Below, piece after piece: positions 36,425 through 44,320 of a DNA stretch of 64,000 bases. How positions within the stretch are numbered: the stretch's first letter is position 1; every line of letters starts with the position of its first letter. The stretch is from Plebeiibacterium marinum. Its GTDB lineage: Bacteria > Bacteroidota > Bacteroidia > Bacteroidales > Marinilabiliaceae. The translations under genes and the position numbers were made by a program. The stretch spans positions 62,001-126,000 of the forward strand of contig NZ_JAPDPI010000008.1 of assembly GCF_026013615.1 (NCBI RefSeq), read 5' to 3'. A model generated the notes under the pieces. It did not search any database, was not told the origin of the DNA, and saw nothing but the letters and a program-made list of their open reading frames with translations.

Positions 36425-36759
36425 GTTAAAATATTTGGGTTTGGGCAAAAATAGTAAAATAATACATGGCTGTAAATTTTACGACTCACAATTAGGAAAA
36501 CAAATGCTTAAATAGGGGATGGGAGATTATTAAAAAAGCCGGAAAAACACCCCTATTTTTCCGGCTTCCTCAAAGATTTCTGTAAAATCTAAACCTATTA
36601 AGAATATTTACAAGATAAGGATTATTAATTAATTGATCAATGGTGAAATAGATGAATTTTGTCAAGTTTTTGATAAGGCCGTACCGGTGTTATAAATAAT
36701 GAAATGCAATTCTTGTTATAATTTTATACATTTGAGAATCTAAATATAACATCAGAATA
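36425..36759. other. Divergent intergenic region, uraA / cotransporter
   Basis: No gene is seen. It contains the hairpin at 36536-36567 and a smaller one just beyond it (AGATTT/AAATCT near 36573-36589). No consensus promoter was identified with confidence for either gene. Confidence 0.5.
36536..36567 (-). promoter_or_regulatory. Terminator-like hairpin upstream of uraA (candidate attenuator)
   Basis: Perfect 12-bp arms AAGCCGGAAAAA and TTTTTCCGGCTT, loop of 8, with a T-run on the minus strand (36537-36532). It lies between two divergent genes, so it cannot terminate a neighbouring coding transcript; the only minus-strand transcript that would meet it is the leader of uraA (or an unannotated small RNA). 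Confidence 0.55.
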
Positions 36760-38982
36760 ATGCAAAAAACACTTTCAAACCCCAATGCAACATTTGGTTC
36801 AATGCCTGTTTTTATGACAGCTATTTCAACCATTTTGGGGGCTATATTATTTCTTCGCTTTGGGTGGGCTGTTGGTAATGTTGGTTTTTGGGGTGTGTTA
36901 ACCATCATTATTGTTGGGCATCTGGTTACCATACCAACCGCATTTGCTGTTGCAGAAATTGCTACTAATCAAAAAGTACAAGGGGGCGGAGCGTATTATA
37001 TTATATCCAGGTCTTTTGGGCTTAATATCGGAGGTGCAATTGGTATAGCCTTGTATTTGTCGCAAGCAATTAGTGTGGCTTTTTATATTATTGCATTTGG
37101 AGAGGCTTTTGATGCTGTGTTGCCTTACCTGTCATATGAAATAGATCCTCTGCTTTTTAAAAAGGTGGTCACCTTAATTATGATGACCTTATTGAGCATT
37201 ATTGTAGTAATCAGAGGAGCTAACATTGGAATGAAAGCCTTGTATGTTGTTGTTGCCATTTTGTTTCTTTCAATAATCCTCTTTTTTATGGGATCTGCAG
37301 ATACAGAACCACATACATTGTTATTGAATCACACAGCCGAAAATTCAGAAGGTTTCTTTTATGTGTTTACTATAATTTTTCCTGCTTTTACAGGTATAGC
37401 TGCGGGGTTGGGTTTGTCCGGCGATTTAAAAGATCCCAAAAAATCTATACCTAAGGGAACCTTATGGGCAACATTGATAGGAATGGTTGTTTATGTTGGA
37501 ATTGCATATAAACTAACCATTTCGGCTACGCCTGAAGAACTGGCTGGAGACCAGTTGATAATGCAGCGAATAGCTTTGTGGGGTCCAATTATTCCTATTG
37601 GTTTGGCTGCTGCCACGTTATCTTCAGCCATAGGGTCTATTTTAGTAGCGCCTAGAACTTTGCAGGCAATTGGTTTCGATAATATTTTGCCTTATCCCCA
37701 TATTAATAAATGGTTTGCAAAGGGCAAAGAAAAGGATAATGATCCCGTAAATGGAAGTCTGGTTACCATTGTAATTGCCTATTTTTTTGTAATTATTGGT
37801 GATGTTAACTTTGTGGCGCAAATAATATCCATGTTTTTTATGGTGACATATGGGGCTATTTGCTTAATAAGTTTTTTGGAAAATTTTGCGGCAGACCCTT
37901 CCTATCGTCCTACTTTTAAGCATAATAAATGGTATTATTCCCTTGCTGGTGCTGTGCTTTCTTTTTGGCTGATGTTTAAAATGAATTTGACATATGCTTT
38001 TGTTTCTGTAGTGATTATGGGTGTTATTTATTTGATTATAAGTAAATACAGGCCGGAGAAGAGAGGCTTGGAAAAACTGTTTAAAGGTGTGGTTTTTCAA
38101 TTAAGCAGACAGATACAAATATTTGTTCAGCAGGCAAATAAAGAAGAGCAGGGATATAACTGGCGGCCCTTTGCTGTTTGTGTTAGTGCAGATTCGTTTG
38201 AACGCCAGAGTGCATTTGATTTACTTGGATGGATATCACATAAATATGGATTTGGCACCTACATTCACTATGTTGAAGGTTTTTTGAATACCCAAACATA
38301 TTATCATTCAAAAAAAACTTTGGAGAGGTTGATTAGCCGTGCCAAGGGCAGTAATACCCGTGTGTATATAGATACAATAATAAGCCCTTCTTATACTTCG
38401 GCAATTGCACAGGTAATACAGTTATCTGGTATTTCAGGTAAGGGCAGTAACTTGATATTGTTTGAGTTTCCGAGCGATAAACCAGAGTCCTTAAAAAATG
38501 CTCTGGATAATTATATGTTGTTTGATTCATGTAAAATGGATGTCTGTTTTTTAAATACTTCCATAAAAGGGTTTGGTTATAAAAAGGAGATTCATGTATG
38601 GATTGGGCGTCATGATTTTCATAATGCAAACCTAATGGTATTGTTGGCATATATAATATTAGGTCATCCCGATTGGCAAAAAGGGTTTATTAAAATCTAT
38701 TCCCTGGTTCCTGCTAAAGAGGGCAATGAAGAGAGGAAGAAATGGTTAGACAGGATTAAGTCCGGAAGGTTGCCTATTGCTCCGGGTAATGTGCAGATGG
38801 TTCCTTTTAGTGAAGGGGACAATAAAGAAAGTATCATTAAAAAACAGAGTCATGATGCAGATTTAACTATAATTGGTTTTTCGTCAGAAGATATCAAGAA
38901 TGGAACAGAACGTTTTACAAAATATGATAATATGGGCAATATCTTGTTTGTAAATGCATATCGTAAAAAGGAAATTGAATAA
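36760..38982 (+). CDS. Cation-chloride cotransporter (CCC, SLC12-like)
   Basis: A 740-residue inner-membrane protein. Twelve hydrophobic segments occupy about 15-440, starting with GSMPVFMTAISTILGAILFLRFGWAVG, which is strikingly like TM1 of eukaryotic Na-K-Cl cotransporters, followed by an APC-fold GGGAYYIISRSFG segment. The C-terminal 280 residues are soluble and cytosolic, as in the CCC family. It probably moves Cl- with Na+ or K+ for volume or osmotic control. It is followed 10 bases later by a GT39-like gene and may head a long operon reaching 44.1 kb. Confidence 0.85.
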   Translation: MQKTLSNPNATFGSMPVFMTAISTILGAILFLRFGWAVGNVGFWGVLTIIIVGHLVTIPTAFAVAEIATNQKVQGGGAYYIISRSFGLNIGGAIGIALYLSQAISVAFYIIAFGEAFDAVLPYLSYEIDPLLFKKVVTLIMMTLLSIIVVIRGANIGMKALYVVVAILFLSIILFFMGSADTEPHTLLLNHTAENSEGFFYVFTIIFPAFTGIAAGLGLSGDLKDPKKSIPKGTLWATLIGMVVYVGIAYKLTISATPEELAGDQLIMQRIALWGPIIPIGLAAATLSSAIGSILVAPRTLQAIGFDNILPYPHINKWFAKGKEKDNDPVNGSLVTIVIAYFFVIIGDVNFVAQIISMFFMVTYGAICLISFLENFAADPSYRPTFKHNKWYYSLAGAVLSFWLMFKMNLTYAFVSVVIMGVIYLIISKYRPEKRGLEKLFKGVVFQLSRQIQIFVQQANKEEQGYNWRPFAVCVSADSFERQSAFDLLGWISHKYGFGTYIHYVEGFLNTQTYYHSKKTLERLISRAKGSNTRVYIDTIISPSYTSAIAQVIQLSGISGKGSNLILFEFPSDKPESLKNALDNYMLFDSCKMDVCFLNTSIKGFGYKKEIHVWIGRHDFHNANLMVLLAYIILGHPDWQKGFIKIYSLVPAKEGNEERKKWLDRIKSGRLPIAPGNVQMVPFSEGDNKESIIKKQSHDADLTIIGFSSEDIKNGTERFTKYDNMGNILFVNAYRKKEIE

Positions 38983-38992
38983 TTTTTAGTAG

Positions 38993-40681
38993 ATGATACA
39001 GGGCAAAAGTCAAAAGAAAATATTATTACAGGGCATATCCCTGGAAGGTTGGTTGGAGAAATGGGCAAGGGCCATCTTTTATGTATTGGCAGCAGGATTC
39101 TTGATTTTTAGTTTATTATATTTTAATGCGAGAGCGAGTATTGCCGGCGATGATTCAACTTATATCACAAGGGCGTTAAACTTTTGGCAAACAGGAAAAT
39201 TCCCTACGTACCAAGGGCCTTTATATCCTATGGTTCTTTCTTTGTTTGTTGGGCTGTTTGGGATGAATTTAATTGTGTTGAAAATATCTAGCCTCATATT
39301 TAATTTTATAGCTTTTGTTCTTTTTTTTAAAGCGTATAAGGGACGGGTTTCGTATACAAGTTTGTTTTATGCGTTAGGGATTTTAAGTGTTAGCAACTAT
39401 TTTCTTTTCTTTTCCAGTCAAACATTTTCTGAGGCATTTTTTATGATGCTGCAGGCTTTCTTTTTTGTATTGGTTTTTAAGTATGTGGATAAGAATCAGG
39501 GTGCTGATCTGAAGTATTCAAAACATGAAATACAGGATGTTGGGTTAATTGTTCTGTTTGCCGGGTTGATGTTTATTACAAGGACAATCGGTTTTGGTGC
39601 AGTTTTGGCCTTGGTAATATTTTTTCTTGTGTATGGGCAATATAAACGGGCTGTTGTTGTTTTATTGGGTTTTGTTTTATTGGTTATGTTGTTTGTGGGG
39701 ATAAAAAGTGTTTTTTGGGATTTGCCAAGTAATAAAGGGATGCAAACTGCTCAATTGCTTAATAAAAATCCTTATGATAGCAGTAAGGGGAAAGAGGATG
39801 TTGCAGGTTTTGTACAACGGTTTAAGGATAATTCAAACCTCTATCTATCGAAGCATTTTATGCGTATTGTTGGTTTTAAGGCGATTAGTAAAAACACCAT
39901 AAACCCCGCAATAACCATCATGTTGTATGTTGTTTTCTTATTAGGGTTTTTTTGGTTTCCCAAGAGGAATAAATATTTGTTTTTTACAGCAGTGTATCTG
40001 GCAATAATGTTGGGGATTACCTTTTTTTCTCTCCAACGGCTATGGGATCAGTGCCGGTTAATTATTCCCCTTGTACCCTTTGTCTTGTTGTTTCTTGTGA
40101 GTGTTGTGTTTCAGGTTTCAAAAGAAAAAAACAACAAGATTATTATTTGGATATTGCCATTGTTTTTATGTGTTTCTTTGGGATTCAGTTTAAAGAGGGG
40201 AGTTGAAACAATTGATCTTGAAACATTGTCGAAAAATATTAGAGGAGACAAGCTTGCCGGTTTTACTCCGGATTGGGTAAGTTATTTGCAGATGGTTGAT
40301 TATGTGGAAAGAAATTTGGGTGAGGATAGTATCTATGTAGCCTGTCGGAAACCTAATATTGCAAGAATTTATGGCAAGGGTAGAAAGTTTTATGGAGTGT
40401 ACCGGATACCCGAGGGAGATGCTGTGGAGTTGGTTCGTCACCTTAAAAGAAATAAAATTACCCATATAATGATGGCGAGTTTGCGAAAAACTCCTCAGCA
40501 GTACACAGGAGAGACTATTAATACCATAAAAAGATATATGTCAGTAGTGGTAAATGAGTACCCTGAAATTTTTAAATTAGAAAAAATGTATGGAGATGAG
40601 GAACCATGTTATTTGTTTAAAATTGATTATTCGCAATTAGATAACCAGTTGGAATTAAATTCAACAGTTGAAGGAAAATAG
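38993..40681 (+). CDS. GT39-like membrane glycosyltransferase
   Basis: A 562-residue polytopic protein with about ten hydrophobic segments. The first periplasmic loop holds the acidic pair Asp53-Asp54 in AGDDSTYITRAL and a following LYPMVLSLF segment, as in dolichyl/polyprenyl-phosphate-dependent mannosyl- and aminoarabinosyl-transferases (GT39/GT83). The C-terminal 120 residues are soluble and periplasmic. The donor would be a polyprenyl-phosphate sugar, which the GT2 module in the next gene (four bases downstream) could make. Acceptor unknown. Confidence 0.75.
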   Translation: MIQGKSQKKILLQGISLEGWLEKWARAIFYVLAAGFLIFSLLYFNARASIAGDDSTYITRALNFWQTGKFPTYQGPLYPMVLSLFVGLFGMNLIVLKISSLIFNFIAFVLFFKAYKGRVSYTSLFYALGILSVSNYFLFFSSQTFSEAFFMMLQAFFFVLVFKYVDKNQGADLKYSKHEIQDVGLIVLFAGLMFITRTIGFGAVLALVIFFLVYGQYKRAVVVLLGFVLLVMLFVGIKSVFWDLPSNKGMQTAQLLNKNPYDSSKGKEDVAGFVQRFKDNSNLYLSKHFMRIVGFKAISKNTINPAITIMLYVVFLLGFFWFPKRNKYLFFTAVYLAIMLGITFFSLQRLWDQCRLIIPLVPFVLLFLVSVVFQVSKEKNNKIIIWILPLFLCVSLGFSLKRGVETIDLETLSKNIRGDKLAGFTPDWVSYLQMVDYVERNLGEDSIYVACRKPNIARIYGKGRKFYGVYRIPEGDAVELVRHLKRNKITHIMMASLRKTPQQYTGETINTIKRYMSVVVNEYPEIFKLEKMYGDEEPCYLFKIDYSQLDNQLELNSTVEGK

Positions 40682-40684
40682 ATC

Positions 40685-42115
40685 ATGCAATTATATAGTG
40701 CCGAAATAAAAGAATATTGGGAAGCATTTGCCCATAAGTGGGTTAAGTACAGAAAGAAACGATCTTACTACTGGAATTTTATATCTAAGTATTGTAATTA
40801 TTTTATTCATCCTGAAAGTTCTATCCTGGAAGTCGGGTGTGGGAGTGGTGATTTGTTGGACTCAATCAAGGGCAGGGCTAAAACGGGGGTCGACTTTTCT
40901 CCTGCAATGATAGCGCTTGCGAAAAAACGTTTTCCAGATATTTCATTTTTTGAAATGGCAGCCGAAGAAATTGAGCTGGATCAGAAGTTTGATGTGATTG
41001 TGATGTCGAACCTGATTGGGGTGCTGTCTGATATAGAGCAGGTGTTGAATAAGTTACATGGTGTTTCTCATGAGAAAACGAGGCTTATTGTAACTTATTA
41101 TAATAGAATGTGGGAGCCTGTTATACGATTTGCCGAATTTATTAGGATCAAGCGAAAATCACCAGTGCAAAACTGGTTGTCGAGTCAGGATATACAAAAT
41201 TTACTTTATCTGGCAGGTTTTGAAACCTATAAGGAGAACAGGAATATGTTTCTGCCCTATAATATTCCGATGGTGTCAGGCTTTGTCAATCGTTTTGTAA
41301 GCAGGTTGCCGTTGTTGAACAGACTTGGGTTAAATCATTTCGTTTTTGCCCGTCCTATTCCTGAAACATTAACTCCGGAACAAGCTGATTCAAAGTATAC
41401 AACTTCAGTTGTTATTCCTGCCAGGAATGAAAGCGGAAATATAGAACAGGCCATATTAAGAATGCCCCAATTTGGTAAAGGGTTGGAAATAATTTTTGTA
41501 GAGGGAAATTCGACTGATGATACCTGGGAAACCATCCAAAAAATCCGGGAAAAATATAAGGATACGCACAATATTAAAATAATGCAGCAGGATGGCAAAG
41601 GGAAAGGGGATGCAGTACGTAAGGGATATGCGGCTGCTACTGGCGATATTTTGATGATCCTGGATGCGGATTTAACAGTGCCACCTGAGGACTTACCTAA
41701 GTTTTATAATGCCATAACCACCGGGAAGGGGGAATTTATAAATGGTGTTCGACTGGTTTATCCAATGGAGAAGAATGCCATGAGGCCTCTTAATATGATA
41801 GGGAATCACTTTTTTAGTAAATTGTTCAGCTATATTCTTGAGCGGCCTATCAAGGATACGCTTTGCGGAACTAAGGTTATGTTTAGGCGTGATTATGAAA
41901 AATTGGCTGTCAACAGGAAATTCTTTGGGGAGTTTGATCCTTTTGGAGATTTTGATTTGTTGTTTGGAGCCTATAAGCTAAATCTGAAAATTATCGATTT
42001 GCCGATTCGATATCGGGAGCGAAAGTATGGAGACACTAATATAAGCCGGTTTAAGCATGGGCTGATATTACTCCGTATGGCATCTTTTGCGGCATTAAAA
42101 ATTAAGTTTTGGTAG
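40685..42115 (+). CDS. Fusion: SAM methyltransferase + DPM1-like GT2 glycosyltransferase
   Basis: A 476-residue two-module protein. Residues 1-230 form a class I methyltransferase (ILEVGCGSGDLLD at 47-59, then GVDFSPAMIALAKKRF). Residues 238-476 form a GT2 domain (VVIPARNESGNIEQA at 240-254, DADLTVPP near 327-334) close to polyprenyl-phosphate mannose/glucose synthases. GT2 of this type charges polyprenyl phosphate, and the adjacent GT39-like gene would use the product. Both modules retain their key motifs. The methylation target is unknown. Confidence 0.85.
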   Translation: MQLYSAEIKEYWEAFAHKWVKYRKKRSYYWNFISKYCNYFIHPESSILEVGCGSGDLLDSIKGRAKTGVDFSPAMIALAKKRFPDISFFEMAAEEIELDQKFDVIVMSNLIGVLSDIEQVLNKLHGVSHEKTRLIVTYYNRMWEPVIRFAEFIRIKRKSPVQNWLSSQDIQNLLYLAGFETYKENRNMFLPYNIPMVSGFVNRFVSRLPLLNRLGLNHFVFARPIPETLTPEQADSKYTTSVVIPARNESGNIEQAILRMPQFGKGLEIIFVEGNSTDDTWETIQKIREKYKDTHNIKIMQQDGKGKGDAVRKGYAAATGDILMILDADLTVPPEDLPKFYNAITTGKGEFINGVRLVYPMEKNAMRPLNMIGNHFFSKLFSYILERPIKDTLCGTKVMFRRDYEKLAVNRKFFGEFDPFGDFDLLFGAYKLNLKIIDLPIRYRERKYGDTNISRFKHGLILLRMASFAALKIKFW

Positions 42116-42199
42116 TCTGGGTTTTGTGTGCTGAAAGTATTTTTACAACTTTAAGGCCTGATTTGAATTTTAGCCCTGGGCTAAATAATATTTGAGAGA

Positions 42200-42685
42200 A
42201 TGAAGCGTGTTGCGATATTTCCTGGATCGTTTGATCCGTTTACTATTGGTCATGAAAATATTGTCCACAGGGCAGTAGACTTGTTTGATGAAATTATTAT
42301 TGGCATTGGATATAATGCTCAAAAAAAGGATTTTTACCCTGTTGAGAAAAGGGTTGAATGGGTTGAGTATTTGTTTAATGATGAACCTAAAGTAAAAGTG
42401 GATAAATATGAGGGGCTGACAGTTGACTTTGCTAAAAAGCTTGATGCAGGCTATATTTTGCGAGGGATACGTACTGCTGCAGATTTTGAATACGAAAGAG
42501 CCATAGCACAGGTGAATAAAGCAATGAGTGGTATTGAGTCGGTTTTTTTGCTGACCACACCGGAGCATACACCCGTTAACTCATCTATTGTGAGGGATAT
42601 TATCAGGCATAATGGAGATGCCAGTAAATTCATTCCTGAAAAGATCAGGGAAAAGATGGATAATTATAAGTTGGATCATAAGTAA
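42200..42685 (+). CDS. coaD: Pantetheine-phosphate adenylyltransferase
   Basis: Catalyses the penultimate step of coenzyme A synthesis, adenylating 4'-phosphopantetheine. The 161-residue protein has the N-terminal FPGSFDPFTIGH nucleotidyl-transferase motif, RGIRTAADFEYE and NSSIVRDI, all standard. The stop codon overlaps the next ATG by one base (TAATG), implying translational coupling with the thioredoxin-fold gene. Confidence 0.97.
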   Translation: MKRVAIFPGSFDPFTIGHENIVHRAVDLFDEIIIGIGYNAQKKDFYPVEKRVEWVEYLFNDEPKVKVDKYEGLTVDFAKKLDAGYILRGIRTAADFEYERAIAQVNKAMSGIESVFLLTTPEHTPVNSSIVRDIIRHNGDASKFIPEKIREKMDNYKLDHK

Positions 42686-44142
42686 TGAGATATATAATTG
42701 TCTTTTTTTTGTTTGCGGTTGCACAGTGGGTTGGGGCAGAAAGAATAGATAGCGTTACTATTTATGGAAATGCTCCGGAGTACGCAAGTATGAACCTTAC
42801 TGTACAATATCAGAGTAATTATATTACACGTGACTTTAAAGATTTAAGGACTTTTAGGGTTCAAAAGACTGGGGATTTTTCTGTTTCATTTGAAGTTAAA
42901 GATGTTACCAGGATATATATCAACCTGGGAGAAATGCAAGGGCACCTGCTTGTTGAGCCGGGACAGGCCTATAATGTTGTTTTGCCACATTATAAACCTT
43001 TGCGAGAAGAGAATAAAATGAATCCGTTTTTTATGCCAGAGCCGGTTTTGTTAGGTGTAAAAGATAATAGTGGGGTGGATATTAATAGAAATGTGCAGAA
43101 TTTTGATTTGTATTACAATCAGAAGTTTGCCGATAATATAAAAAAGATTGTACTGACCAATAATAAAAAACTAGCCTATCAAATTATTGAAGAGTCTGAA
43201 GAACAGTTTCCAGCTTCAGAAGATAGCTGGTTTCAGAAATATAAAAACTATAGCTATATTAACCTTAGGAATTTTATTGATTCGAGTAATAAAAGAAAAC
43301 TGATAGATGAGAACTTCAGCAACAAGCCTGTACAATATACTTTAGATCCCTACTGGGATGCTTTTAACCAGGTATTTTCCAATTTCTTTTATTCATATTT
43401 CAATTCCAAACAAGGAGAGAATGTAAAAGCAATCTGGCCCAATGTGGAATCTTTTGATAGTTTGGCTGTAGCTTTTGGCAAAGATTCGCTTTTTTATAAC
43501 CGGACGCTTACTGAACTTGTGGTTATTAAGGGCTTGTATGACAGCTTTTATTCAGGCAATTATAATAAAGAAAAAATTATTACCCTGATGAAAAGGGCTA
43601 CAGAGGAATGTGAAGGTGAAGAGAATAAAGAAATTGCTGGAAATATATTTCATAAGTTTACCAAACTGCGGGTAGGGGTACTTGCTCCGGGGTTTACCTT
43701 AACCACCTTGTCAGGTAAAAGTAGGGAGCTGAAAGATTTTAATGGTAAGTTTATCTACCTGAATTTTGCAAATACAGAGAATTTTGCCTGTAAAAAAGAT
43801 TTTCAGATCCTGAGTCAGTTTGCCGAGATGTATAAGCGTGACATGGTTATAGTTACGGTTTTAACGGATGAAGATCCTGATAAAGCTTATGAGTTTGTGA
43901 GGAAGAATAAGTACAAATGGACATTCCTGCATTTTTCGCATAATGCCAAGGTGCTGCTCGATTATGATATTAAAGCATTTCCTACTTACTACCTTATCGA
44001 TCCGGAAGGAAATCTGGTTTTTGCACCTGCTCCTGCCCCTGAAGAAAACTTTGCGCCCATGTTTTCTGAAACGTACAACGAGTGGCGCTATAAAAAAATG
44101 AGGAAGGACAAGCCTAAGGCTCGTACCATTTATGATTTGTAA
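42685..44142 (+). CDS. Exported TlpA/AhpC-like protein lacking the CxxC active site
   Basis: A 485-residue protein with a signal peptide (MRYIIVFFLFAVAQWVGA). The first 330 residues are not recognised; residues about 333-470 form a redoxin/TlpA thioredoxin-like fold (LAPGFTLTTLSGK, KAFPTYYLIDPEGN with the cis-Pro). Where TlpA-type proteins have WCxxC the sequence reads ENFACKKDF, leaving one Cys, so it is unlikely to be a normal disulfide reductase. It overlaps coaD by one base. Confidence 0.75.
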   Translation: MRYIIVFFLFAVAQWVGAERIDSVTIYGNAPEYASMNLTVQYQSNYITRDFKDLRTFRVQKTGDFSVSFEVKDVTRIYINLGEMQGHLLVEPGQAYNVVLPHYKPLREENKMNPFFMPEPVLLGVKDNSGVDINRNVQNFDLYYNQKFADNIKKIVLTNNKKLAYQIIEESEEQFPASEDSWFQKYKNYSYINLRNFIDSSNKRKLIDENFSNKPVQYTLDPYWDAFNQVFSNFFYSYFNSKQGENVKAIWPNVESFDSLAVAFGKDSLFYNRTLTELVVIKGLYDSFYSGNYNKEKIITLMKRATEECEGEENKEIAGNIFHKFTKLRVGVLAPGFTLTTLSGKSRELKDFNGKFIYLNFANTENFACKKDFQILSQFAEMYKRDMVIVTVLTDEDPDKAYEFVRKNKYKWTFLHFSHNAKVLLDYDIKAFPTYYLIDPEGNLVFAPAPAPEENFAPMFSETYNEWRYKKMRKDKPKARTIYDL

Positions 44143-44320
44143 TACAGAAGCATAATATATGTATTGGTAAATAAGCCTTGAAATCAATAGCTGTATTATT
44201 TTTTTTGATAAATGGGTAAAATCATTGCGTTAATTAGTGTTTTGTGTAGATGTAAGGGCGTAATTTTCTCCTGCAAAATGATTATGTTTGTATAGTTTGA
44301 ATTTTGCTATACCATAGTCT

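Noticed and set aside
36760-44142. Lipopolysaccharide or capsule biosynthesis cluster
   Set aside because: Only a GT39-like and a GT2 fusion are present, with no polymerase, flippase or nucleotide-sugar genes.
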